This document shows, one piece after another, positions 53,161-63,330 of a stretch of DNA of 64,000 nt (the first letter of the stretch is position 1; every line of letters begins with the position of its first letter). The DNA lies in the NCBI GenBank assembly GCA_963971405.1, contig OZ020485.1, positions 1,798,001-1,862,000 of the forward strand. Reading direction: 5' to 3'. The position numbers and the translations under genes are program-made. Origin of the DNA: Psococerastis gibbosa. Its lineage: Eukaryota > Arthropoda > Insecta > Psocodea > Psocidae. The notes under the pieces are model-generated. The model worked only from the letters and a program-made list of their open reading frames with translations. It had not been told where the DNA came from and did no database searches.

Positions 53161-54796
53161 CAGGGGCGTCGCGAAGGGGGAGGGTAGGCCCCCGCCCAAT
53201 AATTGAGTTTCTCTTGAAAGTTGGTAATTAGGTGGTGGCCAGTTAGCAAATTGAGGATGGCCATAAATAATTCATTGTTATAGGCAGTTGGATAATTGCA
53301 GCGAGACAACACAAGACAATAATGTGAAGGAATGCACATGCCAACATTTATTATTATCACTTATAGCTACATGAACGCAGGACAAGCAGCAATCAGAATT
53401 ACCTGTAAGTAGGCCCCTGCAGGCCTTATTTTCAGTGTTTCAGCATTCTGATTGTGAATTGTTTGCTGAGCCAGGATTGAGCACCTTTCAATCGAAAATT
53501 GCTGAATATAGCCTACAGGCTACAGACTTGGCTAAATCACTAATCAGTATTCAGTAGTCACTCGTTAGTACTGGCCGTCGTCGTGAATTTTATCCAGTTT
53601 ATTAAATTTATAGTTTCCCTCTTTTGTTTGATGAAACCAAGAATTTTGTGTTTTTTTTTTTTTTATGTGTGTGTTATGGCGAATGATGTGAATTAGAAAT
53701 AGGATACTTTTGAATATAAATCATAGCAACGCAAGCAGCCTGAGGTGGTAAGTTATTGTTTACATCAGATGCCAATGGCCCTATAAGTTATTTTGGCCAG
53801 AATACAAAATTACCCTAAAACGCATAGGTGAATCCAGGGACCAGGATTTTCTTCAGGATGGGGCATGAATAATAATGGCAATTATGAATTGAAATGTTCC
53901 TGCACTAAGTTTTTTTTGCGCCGGAAAATGAAGCACGTACTGTATGTGTAAGTTATGTAGAATTCCTCTTCAGGGAGGAGGAGGGAGTTTGGAAAACGTT
54001 TGTGCAGCCGTGCAGGGCGGCGGGGAATTATTTTAAAAATAGACGGAATGGGCGAATGGCGAGGCATTTTGATAGATGTAAAATTTACGTTTTACAAAAC
54101 AAGAATTAGTGGGGGGGGGGGGATTTCTAAGATGCGGGGCAAAATATTGGGGTTTTATGAATTTTGAATGTAAAAAAACTAGGCCTATATGGACTTTACT
54201 GATGACGAGAACTGGCAACTAACCAGCTAGCGTAGTGGCGAGTGGAGTAAGGGTTTTTATTTGAGGGACGGGGGTCCATTGGCGTAAATAGATGGGTCCT
54301 GGGGCCCCCAGGGGCATCCGTAGGCCGTAGCTCCCCCCGCCGATATATTGACAAAAAATTCACAAAAAATATATTACTCAAAATGCTTAAAACTCCAATA
54401 TTTCTGACTTATTTTTTGAAAAATTTCCTATGGGGGAGACCCCCAGGCCCCCCTCCGTGGTCGGTTTTTTCGTCGGTAAAAAACTCAAATGTACTGCTTG
54501 CAAGATACGTAAAATCTAACTAATTTGGGCCTATTTATCGATTTTTTTTCTCCAGGGGAGACCCCCTTTCTCCCTCTTTCTCAGTTCGGAAGTGAATGAG
54601 TAATGATTCAAAATCTTGGAGTCCTAAAGCCCCCTCCCCCGGAAATTTTGAGAATTTATGCCATTGCGGGGGTCTGTGTATAACTTAATTTGTATGATAA
54701 ATTATACATTTATTAGAGTATTGAGTTGGAATATTCGCATGCCAGAGTTGGCAAATCGCTGGGTCCCCCAATCACCATACCCTCGCGACGCCCCTG
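53161..54796. mobile_element. hAT-like non-autonomous element, 1.6 kb
   Basis: Inverted ends CAGGGGCGTCGCGA and TCGCGACGCCCCTG. TGTGGGAT (53151) and TGTGGGAA (54797) are a 7 of 8 target duplication, with two extra bases on the left. No transposase. Another hAT MITE is nested at 54277-54666. Confidence 0.72.
54277..54666. mobile_element. hAT MITE, 390 bp, nested
   Basis: Ends CATTGGCGTAAATA and AATTTATGCCATTG, exact 8-bp duplication CGGGGGTC (54269-54276, 54667-54674). Interior has GGGGGAGACCCCC blocks shared with 3090-3400. Confidence 0.9.
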
Positions 54797-54852
54797 TGTG
54801 GGAAATAGGAATATCTATCTTTATAAAAATGTATGTGTGTGGACACTTTTTG

Positions 54853-55790
54853 CTTTCCAATTTATACGTAGTAAAAGGAAACCTTTGTGATGGTCGAAAT
54901 TTTCGATTCCGAGATTTCAACGGATTTACACGTTTTGAGGTCCCAGGAACCCAAAAAAGTGGTTTTTTCGAAATGTCTGTCTGTCTGTTGCTCTGTCTGT
55001 CTGTCTGTCTGTTGCTCTGTCTGTCTGTTGCTCTGTCTGTCTGTCTGTCTGTTCACCGATTTCCGGGCAAACTACTCGGTCGATTTTGATGAAATTTGGC
55101 ATGTAGGTTTTGCAAAAATCATACCTCGGGACCATTTTTTTTATTTTGGGCTAACTCAATTTGGGGGGGGGGGGGGGGTTTTATTCTCAGAAATATCCAA
55201 AAAAACGTCTAAAAAAATTATTTCTCAAAAACGGCTCCAACGATTTCTTTTAAATTCACATATATTGTATTCGTTATTAATGTTAACAAAATGCGGGGGG
55301 TCGCTTGCCCCTTGTTAGTTTGTTTCTGGGTGTAAAAAAATAAAAATAACTAAATTTTAATGAAAAATGACTAAAAAATAATTTTTCGGCGAAACCATTC
55401 TATCGAGGATTTCTACCTTCAGGTAGGTTTTAGGTGTTCAATATGTACAAAAACGGACAGGTTGCATTCCCAAAAACATATTTGCTGCGGTGCAAAAAAT
55501 TATTTTTTGAGAAATTATGGATAATTCACGCTCCAAAACATTACGTGCCATGTGTCATTGTTGTACTACTGTTACAATGTATTGGTCTATTCGTTCCAGA
55601 ATATGCAATTAAGTTTTAAGGGGTTTTTAATATATTGAGGTGGACCCTCCCCCCCCCCCCTCCCCTCGAGGGATCTGAAATTTAACCATAGGGAAATTAT
55701 TTCCCATGAAATTACACATGTCTATATCTACTTCTTTATAAATTGGAAACCATGTTCGAGTAAACTCGGACCGGTTCTTTGACTCGCCAT
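54853..55790 (+). repeat. RepA, full-length copy
   Basis: Most complete copy, about 0.94 kb. It begins near GCTTTCCAATTTATACGTAG and ends near TATAAATTGGAAACCATGTT, so the outermost 14-16 bp are inverted repeats. Order: GTGATGGTCGAAATTTTCGA, ACACGTTTTGAGGTCC, a CTGT microsatellite (54974-55053), CCGGGCAAACTACTCG, a G15 run, CGGCTCCAACGATTTC, GGGGGTCGCTTGCCCC, AGGTAGGTTTTAGGTG. Cys/Ser/Val-rich frames on both strands come from the microsatellite and are not genes. Confidence 0.85.
54974..55053. repeat. CTGT microsatellite
   Basis: CTGTCTGT runs broken by TGCTCTGT units. The other RepA copies have much shorter versions, so it has expanded in this copy. Confidence 0.9.
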
Positions 55791-55974
55791 AACTCGGGCC
55801 CCACTAGAAACTTGCGGATACACTCAAAATTTAGAGAAAAATCGGGACATGGTTTTCGTCTAGGTCCGAACCTGAAAAAATGAACCTGATCAGGTGCAGG
55901 AGCGATAATCGGTTCGAAAAATCCCATGAGAAAGCAGCATTGGAGGGTTCAACGCAATTCCTTTGCCAGACCTT

Positions 55975-56200
55975 TGGACCTACCTCAATTTAAATTATAT
56001 CAATGTCTTCCTCCATTCTTCCTCTTTCAGGCCATGCTATACATGATGTGTTGGGGCAAGGGGTTCGACTTTGGGGGGTGGAAACGTGGGGGGGTGCGCC
56101 CAAATTTTCCGATTTTCAGCGAAAATAGGCCTTTTTTGGCCGCGTTTTTGGGGGTGTTAATATCAATTCGAAAACTTCAAACTTTTAACTGCTTCGTTTG
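55975..56200 (-). repeat. RepB partial copy
   Basis: TCAATTTAAATTATATCAAT, CTTTCAGGCCATGCTATAC and GGGGGTGTTAATATCAAT in reverse RepB order. Confidence 0.72.
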
Positions 56201-56221
56201 GGGTCGGGATCATTCACACAA

Positions 56222-56340
56222 GTCATGCGAGCCCCGAAGGGGCGAGCTGCGTAATGCCAAATGGAACCACGTTAATGCGAGGCCCCGCAGACGCAAGAGG
56301 GGCAGGGCCGCGAAGCGGTCCCAAGCTCCGCTTGTATATC
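56222..56340. repeat. GC-rich hairpin cluster
   Basis: GCGAGCCCCGAAGGGGCGAG (hairpin, shared with 52648) followed by GGGCCGCGAAGCGGTCCC (second hairpin) and AGCTCCGCTTGTAT. Two consecutive stem-loops, origin unknown. Confidence 0.65.
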
Positions 56341-56816
56341 ATATAATTCATATATGGTGCGATACAGCAGAGTCTGTTATGAAGTTGTATCCAGTGAGAT
56401 GAGAGTGATGGGTTTCATTCTCATTTGATTGCACAATATGCTCAAAGGATAAACCGCTTAAATCGGCGCTGCGGTTTAAATGTGTACTTTGGACCTGTTC
56501 ATCCCGCCATTGTTTTCTTGCCTGGTGGCTAGTTCTCATGTTTTCACGTATCATTTTCAAAGTACGAAAAAACAAACACCAAATAAATTATTTATGTTTC
56601 TGATCCAATCCAATCATTGAAATAATTGTTCACTGCACCTTAACATTTGAATAGTACATAATATATTACAATATCCCATTATTAGGAAGATTCATCAACC
56701 TATTGAGAAGGCGACCAATGTTCGACTTGCAATTTCTTCACAAGTTATCATTCATGACCCCCTAGGCCTAAAAACCACCCTTGTTCAAGATGTTATATAT
56801 ACTGTATACTGTATAT
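56341..56816. other. No recognisable feature
   Basis: No supported gene. Confidence 0.4.
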
Positions 56817-57302
56817 CAGTGGTGGAACTTTTCATTTTGGGGAGGGTCATCTCTCAAAATGCCGCCTCAGGTACAAACTTAGAATAAAAATAATACGGTA
56901 TTTGATTTAAGTAACAGATTTTGTTTTTCCGAATAATTCTCGTAGGTACATACAGGGCGAAGCGAAACGATTTAAAGAAGTATTACAATAACACTTTCCA
57001 TATTTAATGGTTTTTTAAATAATTAAATTGTCATTTTGCCGCCTTTTTAAAATTTGGGGAGGGAGGTGGTATAGTATGGGTGTGGCATGTGCTAAATGTT
57101 TATAAGTAGGTACCCTGCGTGGTACGGGAGGAGTGTAGTTAAAGTAGCGGAAGTGTGAGGATGAGAGAGAGAGAGAGAGAGAACTGTCGAAGATTTAACA
57201 ATACAGTACAGTAATTGAAGTTATGTGAATTCTTATTACGAGAACCTTACTTCAGGGGAGGGGGTTCATGACCCCCGTGACCCCCCTGTGTGTCCGCCAC
57301 TG
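56817..57302. mobile_element. hAT-like MITE, 486 bp
   Basis: Ends CAGTGGTGGA and TCCGCCACTG; flanks CTGTATAT and CTATATAC are an imperfect 8-bp duplication. Contains a (GA)n tract. Confidence 0.65.
57163..57182. repeat. (GA)n microsatellite
   Basis: Ten GA units. Confidence 0.9.
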
Positions 57303-57923
57303 CTATATACAATGTATGTATGTAAATCGATTTTAGGAAACACTGCAACTTCCGAAATATATTATTCGATTTTGATGAAACTTACTTGGCACAAACATTT
57401 ATCATGCAAATGTTTTGGTAGAGCTCGTTAACCAGTTACCCATTTGGTTTCAAGATGGTGGCCGATCAAAACCTTAATAATTCATATCTCAGTTAATATA
57501 TGTTATTGGTTGCGGTAAAATGTGACTGAAAGTCCGTATTATTATCTACATGTGTATGTGTATTATGTGTATTATGTGTGTATGTGTATTATGTGTATAA
57601 TGGTGATTAACAGGATTTTTTTACTGCAAATGAATGACTTCAAGATGGCGTCCACTCAAAGCCAAATTAATGTTTTAGGCTTCTTAAGTAATAGTTCATA
57701 GTCGTCATTGTGGTTCGAACTTCAGAACACAGGAGTGTTTTGTTTGTTGATGGTGTGGTCGGGAAAAAATTGAAGTCAACAGAGAGCGCAATAAATTTTA
57801 GAAGTATTTTTCATTTTAAATTATATACATTGAGTAGGCCTAGCATAGAGGGAAAGCGGGATAGGCGCTTGTTCAATATGATAGAATTTACAAAGGAGAA
57901 AAAGAAACCACCGCCGCGTGCAG
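57303..57923. other. No gene; TGTGTATTA-type minisatellite
   Basis: GTGTATTATGTGTATTATGT variants at 57548-57600. The 90-codon frame at 57710-57982 ends in the repeat shared with 2228-2282 and has no recognisable domain. Confidence 0.4.
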
Positions 57924-57978
57924 CGGGGTCTGCGCTTGCATGGAATCTCCCTGATCGGCCAGAGCCGCGAGGGATTTT
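57924..57978 (+). repeat. Repeat shared with 2228-2282
   Basis: GCGGGGTCTGCGCTTGCATG then AATCTCCCTGATCGG and GCGAGGGATTTTCT. Confidence 0.6.
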
Positions 57979-58044
57979 CTAATATCACAGATTATATCTG
58001 TGATATTAGAACATATTAGACAGATTATATCTGTGATATTAGAA
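57977..58044. repeat. Palindrome with tandem copy
   Basis: 57977-58011 is a perfect 16-bp inverted repeat with a 3-base centre (TTCTAATATCACAGAT). 24 bp of it are repeated in tandem at 58021-58044, unit length 33 bp. Confidence 0.8.
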
Positions 58045-59401
58045 CTATAGAATTATATTATAGGCTATATTATTCTAAGGCTCTAGACGTGCGAATTTGT
58101 GCGATAATGTGCTGTAGCGTGCAGCGTGCAGCTGCACCAGGAGTAGCCTGTCTCCGGCATTCATTAATGTTGGACCTGTAACCCAGCCTGCGGGGTTCAG
58201 TTTGGACATGTTGACACGCGGGTCGAGGCTAATTGCATGTGTGTCATAAACTATTTTTTGTCAAAAATTAAAATTGTTATCCCAATTTCATCATCGTAAT
58301 TGATTGAAATTATTGAGGCATTACAATGCAATTTTGTGACTATATTAAATTTTTTAAGGGGACGTGGCAACCTATATACTTCTTCGTGCCGAATTTGCAC
58401 GGTCGAGAATCCGTTTCATCTTTCCCCCGGTAACTTAAGCACCATGGCTCAAAAAACTATTAAACAACCACAATCAGCTCAAAATACCTATTGGGTCTAG
58501 TGATGCCGGGTTCGAGTCCCAATCCAGCAATATCATTTATTACTTAGGCACGGTACACACGGACTATTTAGCACGCGCGAGCCACTGTTATTGTAGCAAA
58601 TGGACAAACCTGAACTTTGGAAACCACAGATTTAACTTGAGAATATTTGTGAGTCTGGCGGGAAGCCGAACACCAACCGATGCACAGTTTTCCCTTCGCC
58701 ACGCCGGAAACAAGCGTTCACTCTGTGCTTTTCCTACTATACTCATAGGCTACATTGGACAAAAATCGCACATGATTCGTGGGTGCCGAATCGTCAGTTT
58801 GTACTTAAAATATAGTGAACTTGCAAGTGAACTTTGTTGGGGCGGGCGGGGTGAGGCTGGGCCGATGACCCAAACAACATAAACTACAAACTACAGAGCG
58901 TGCATATGAAGTTTACTGTACAGCTTTGTTATGAATGTTGTTGTGCTAAGTCTTTGTAAAACATGATTTTAATTTAGCAAATGTCATAGTTGTGCTGAGT
59001 TAGGTTTATACCCTGTTACCGACTAACTGCGTTTCAGTAGCGCAGGAAATGGAATTGACTAGTGCTGTCATAATAAATGAAGCTAAGCTTGCAGGAACAA
59101 AATTCTTTTTTACTCGAGGTTAAACAAGTTAATTTCCCTAAAGACAAAAGCGCCGTCTACTTAGTGATCCGCTCAATATGGAGTTGTTCTGTTGACTTTC
59201 CCGACCAATTCTAATTCATGGAGCCGTCTAATCCGCGGCTGGCGTGCGCATGCCCCGCGCCTTCATTCCAGTCACGTCGGACAATGGTCCGAATTTGTCT
59301 TTTCAATTAGCTCCGTTTAGTTTCTTTTACGCAATTACGTGGCCTCTTCCATGTGGTGCATAATCAACAAATACCACATCATTTTAGGGGGTATTAACAC
59401 C
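58045..59401. other. No recognised gene
   Basis: A GGGTTCGAGTCCC box at 58508-58520 resembles a pol III B box but no good A box precedes it. The GGCACGGTACACAC block near 58549 resembles MITE ends. Nothing decisive. Confidence 0.35.
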
Positions 59402-59470
59402 AGTTCGTCCCAATGGCGGATCCACGGGGGGGGGGGGTCGGGGGGGGGGGGTCATGACCCCCCCTAAATG
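59402..59470. repeat. hAT-like terminus with G runs
   Basis: CCAATGGCGGATCCACGG followed by G11-12 runs and CATGACCCCCCC, a common end of small hAT elements. No matching second end found. Confidence 0.45.
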
Positions 59471-61889
59471 AGTAAATGTATAAGATATAAAATCTATAAT
59501 AGTAGGGAATAAATAACGTACGGTATAATGTTTTGTAAAATTTAGTGGATATCCCGAATACTCGGTGGCAGACATTTTAATATGGGCAGGGCGAGTGAGA
59601 GGGTGATTTTTCAATATTAGCGGTATTGAGTGGAGCCCGCACCGCCATCAAAGATGGGCTGCGTGCACGGCCTACTAATGCCCGACGCCCAAGGAAACCC
59701 CGTTTGTTAGTGGTGTTACACCTCCTGGGACAGCCACTGCATACAGTACTGTACTAACTGCAAACTTTTAGTCAGTCATATTATCTGGTTCGTGCGTTTA
59801 CAACATTCTTTGTACCTGTATATAGATCTCTCATAGTTTGGCACATAGATTAAAATTGGCGTGACGGGAACACTAAAATAGCCATGGTTACTGTAGCACT
59901 GATTGCTTACCTTCAAACCTAATTCCACGCAGAGAACGATCCTATCTCTTTGGCAAATTTTGAATTTCAAGTTCAAAATAGGACCTACTATACATAATTT
60001 ACACATGACTATTGGTGGGGCACAGTATAAGTACCGTGCCGTATTGACAGTAACCCTTTCTGGGCACTATTCGGTAGATTTAATGTATCTTGAAACTGTT
60101 TTGTTAATGCAGGAATCTGGTTCATCCTTTTACATCACTATGCAGACTGATAAAAATAGCATTATTAATTCATTAATTTTGAAATAGACGTGCGTTAACT
60201 AAACCCTCTGGATTTGAGCCGTCCAATAATTTTTGAAATTGCGCGGAAATTGAGGAGGGGGAGGTACCTTTCATGTGAAAAATGTTTTATTTGGAAGCGG
60301 CGGTGCTGCATTATTTCATCACATGTCATTTTCATATCACCACTTTAATTATTAATTGCCCGCGGGAATTCCGTGTACAAACGGCACTGCAAATTCCCAG
60401 GAAATTAGTTTTTCCACCATAATTTTTATAGCTGCCTGCCTCATTATCCGTCCCTCCATTTTTATAATTTAAGCGCGCTCCTCGTGTCCCAAACTGCACG
60501 GATGAAAAGTACTCACTGAAAGATGCGCCACCATGTTGCATAATTTTGTGGAATTCAGTTTTGAGCGACTCCAACAAAAACGGCCCGTCAACGCTGTAGG
60601 CCTACAAGTATAAAACTGTATGGAGATGTTGAAAATGAAACAAAACCTCGAAATATAGCGCCACAAATGTTGTAAGAAAGTACGATTTCAACAGTGAAAA
60701 TTGGATATAAATTAACAGCAAAGCCTATCTTCTTCAAAAGTTAAGTAAAGGGTAAAATAAAAATATACATACCTGATATTCATCGCCTATTTATCTATGC
60801 CATAATTAACTTTATTTGCTCAAAATTTGTGGTGAACTATTATTATGATGTCGATGAGTGCGAAATGGAATATACGACAAGGTAGTTGGGGTGGTGTTAT
60901 AGAGTAAAGATTAGGCTGAGATAGTAACAATACGCATGAATTAATAACGAATCTGGTTGCAAAGTTTGGGAGAAATGCCAAGGTGGGTTCTAAGTGTTGT
61001 GGCCCGTGATTGCTAGTTAATAATGCAGCAGCAATCTGCCAGGTGTCCCGAAGGGGGGCGACCCCGTACTGCTTAAAAAGGTAAGGGGTAGCAAACGCGC
61101 AAATTATACCAAACTACCCTTCCAGTCTGCGTTCATTTACCCAGCCTTTCCTTTTATGAGCCATTGAATTAATGTGAATATTTCCTTATTTTTCCTTGCG
61201 GCCAGTTTTCCCGTTACATTTTACCCTTTTAATTAAAATAATTGGAATTACCATTCTTTTCGCTATCTCTACGCTGCAGTTATGTTAAAAAAATGGTTCT
61301 ATTGTACCATACTTGCAACACAGCTCTATATTATTTCCTTATATCAATCTGATTTAATCAAAAGATGCGAAAATATCTCTTACAATAACTTCACGTAGGC
61401 TATCTATTGTAGTTCATACTACCATACCGTACCGTACATAGGTGAAACCAACACTCGGAACGACAACTAACTGTAGAAGTATTTCAAAGTTTTGCGCACT
61501 CTGTAGCCATGGTAGCGCACTGTGCACTAGGAATGGAAACTGTTTGCAATAGAATGGAGTAATTGAAGTGCTGAGCGCAGTGTAGAGAAACTCCAACTAA
61601 GATAACGCACTTTCTGCGCATTGTGCTCCCATCCCTTTGTCAGTCTTTCAAAGCTACAGGAAATCCAAATGAATAGTCCCCTCATTTTGTGATATTCTTT
61701 TCTATATTTTCTAAGGGGAGTTCCGCCCCTTTCTTTAGCTGCCTTGGTTAATTCATTCTTGAAATTCTGGGTCAGCACTTAGAGAGTCTTCTGTTTATTG
61801 AATATTTCGCACAAGTTTTCAGATTTTTGCTCACGAGCATTCTTGAGATGGTTCCGTTAGTGGTGCTCTGCGGCATTTCCCTCCAGCAT
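59471..61889. other. No recognisable feature
   Basis: 2.4 kb without a supported gene or repeat. Frames of 60-94 codons occur on both strands with no recognisable motif. GTCCCGAAGGGGGGCGACCC at 61044-61063 is a small hairpin. Confidence 0.4.
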
Positions 61890-62139
61890 ACTTAACTTGA
61901 CTTAGTTGACTTAGGTAGCCGCGTCCAGCCCGGGGGACTTTTGGCCGCTGCCACTGCACCACGCCATCGTCGCCATCTCGGACGATCTTCCGCCGCCAGC
62001 TTCTAGTCCCGGGAGCCGGTCGCACATTCTCGAGAACTTGGCCTCTCCGTCTGAGTCTTGGCCTACCGGGCCGCCTAGGGTGGTTGAAAGTGTCTTCGAA
62101 AACCAGCTTCGGCGTCTTCTCCCCTTGCATACGACGCAC

Positions 62140-62152
62140 ATGACCCAGTCAT
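62140..62152. repeat. Target-site duplication, left copy
   Basis: ATGACCCAGTCAT, repeated exactly at 62351-62363. Confidence 0.85.
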
Positions 62153-62350
62153 CATGAGTAGAGGAAGAAGAACGCAATGATCCACAGTAAAATACATTAA
62201 TAGTGACCGGTTTCGGATTAAATCCATCATCAGACTACGAACCGAAACCGGTCACTATTAAAGTATTTTACTGTGGATTATTGCGTTCTTCTTCCTCTAC
62301 TCATGATGTTCTCCAAGTTCCACGAAGTCACCTAGGAAACTCTCACAAGG
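62153..62350. mobile_element. 198-bp palindromic hammerhead element
   Basis: Inserted in the LINE with an exact 13-bp duplication. Arms 62151-62216 and 62242-62307 are near-perfect inverse copies (CATGAGTAGAGGAAGAAGAA, TAGTGACCGGTTTCGG). The centre completes a hammerhead on the minus strand. A 43-bp tail follows the right arm and contains TTCCACGAAGTCAC (62319-62331), then AGGAAAC. The same box ends the 154-bp element at 2916-3069. Confidence 0.85.
62201..62237 (-). ncRNA. Hammerhead ribozyme, intact core
   Basis: Minus strand: stem I TAGT, CTGATGA (62233-62227), one U, stem II GGATT-T-AATCC, GAAAC (62214-62210), self-complementary stem III ACCGGT (62211-62206), cleavage base C (62205), stem I ACTA. 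Every consensus position (CUGANGA, GAAA, GUC) is present. As stem III has no loop, an active form would need two copies pairing, as known for PLE and other minimal hammerheads. Predicted cut between 62205 and 62204. Confidence 0.75.
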
Positions 62351-62363
62351 ATGACCCAGTCAT
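62351..62363. repeat. Target-site duplication, right copy
   Basis: ATGACCCAGTCAT, identical to 62140-62152. Confidence 0.85.
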
Positions 62364-62819
62364 TGGATTCGACGCCCTTTTGTTGTAATAGGTGAGGCGA
62401 ATAGGGCATGTATTTCGGCATTGTGTCTGATCCTCCAGACGCCGTTCACCCATCTACTGCCGAAGATAATGCGAAGCATTTTGTTCTCGAAGACTCTTAA
62501 TCTTTGGGCGTCCCTTATGGATAGAGTCCAGGCTTCACCTCCGTCCATTACAACAGGCCGAATTAGGGTCTTGTACAGTCGAACCTTGGTAGTTCTAGAC
62601 AGGAGAGGAGTCGAGATCCAAATGGAGGTCGGACTTGAAAGAAAGCCACATTCGCAGCCTTGATACGGTTCTTAATGTCCTCCCCCATGCAAATGTCCCT
62701 TGTTATCACCAAGCAGAGGTATCTGAATTGCTGAACCGACTCGAAGCGGTATATATGTATATATTATATAGATGATTATCATCTATATTGGTTATTTATT
62801 TTAACAGTTTAACATCATG

Positions 62820-63330
62820 AACAAATTTTAGTATTTTACTATACCCTTAATTATCTGGACTAAGTCGTTTACCAAAAGAATTAAAAATAGAGGAGCTAGT
62901 GTGCTACCTTGGATTACAGAGGAAAGGATGATAAATAGTGCGGAGCAAATTCCTTCACAGAAATAAATAATTGTTTCCTGTCCGAGAAATATGAGATAAG
63001 CAATTTTATTAATTTTTTCGAAAGATCATATTTTCTTAATTTGCTAATAAGTATTTCATGATCCACTTTGTCAAAAGCCTTCACATAATCAGTATAAATA
63101 AAAAATCCGTTTGACTATTTTTCTGAAATTCTCTGATAGAAGGTTTCGATTTGGGGGGGGGGGGGTCCGGACCCTATGGACCACCCCCTGGGTACGGCCA
63201 TGGGCAGTAGACCTTCTAGGTACGAATCCATGCTGAGATGGACTAATAACAGATTTAATATGCTCATAGATTTTTTGTTTGAGAATTTTATCAAAAACCT
63301 TACTTATCGCACACATAATACTAATAGGAC
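62820..63330 (-). pseudogene. LINE reverse transcriptase relic
   Basis: Minus strand: ISKVFDKILKQKIYEHIKSV, ISPSQHGFVPRRST, then a small G-rich insertion, NLLSENFRKIVKR, YTDYVKAFDKVDHEILISKL (motif A with Asp), ISYFSDRKQ, QGSTLAPLF (motif B remnant) and FVHDVKL, a decayed YADD box. Order and motifs fit a CR1/Jockey-type LINE. The insertion (about 63148-63210) holds GGCCGTACCCAGGGGG, a hAT-like end. Stops and shifts throughout. Confidence 0.8.

Larger units (their letters stand above)
61890..62745 (-). pseudogene. 5'-truncated LINE ORF2 C-terminus and 3' tail
   Basis: On the minus strand: FESVQQFRYLCLVITRD, IKNRIKAANVAFF, then after shifts EAWTLSIRDAQRLRVFENKM then LRIIFGSRW and GVWRIRHNAEI, then past an insertion LGHVRRMQGEKTPKLVFED and RPGRPRLRR, ending WQRPKVPRAG. 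This is the RT thumb and C-terminal region of an RTE/R1-like LINE. The plus-strand left end is a TTGACTTAG repeat, the 3' tail. The same tail family is at 170-408. Removing the hammerhead element (62153-62350) rejoins ITTKGRRIQ to LGHVRRM in frame, with one stop at the Trp position. Confidence 0.82.

Noticed and set aside
54862-55318. Cys/Ser/Val-rich open frames on both strands
   Set aside because: They arise from the CTGT microsatellite and RepA sequence and recur wherever RepA occurs; no start, splice or domain support.
58440-58530. Possible tRNA or SINE from a GGGTTCGAGTCCC box
   Set aside because: No convincing A box or cloverleaf upstream.
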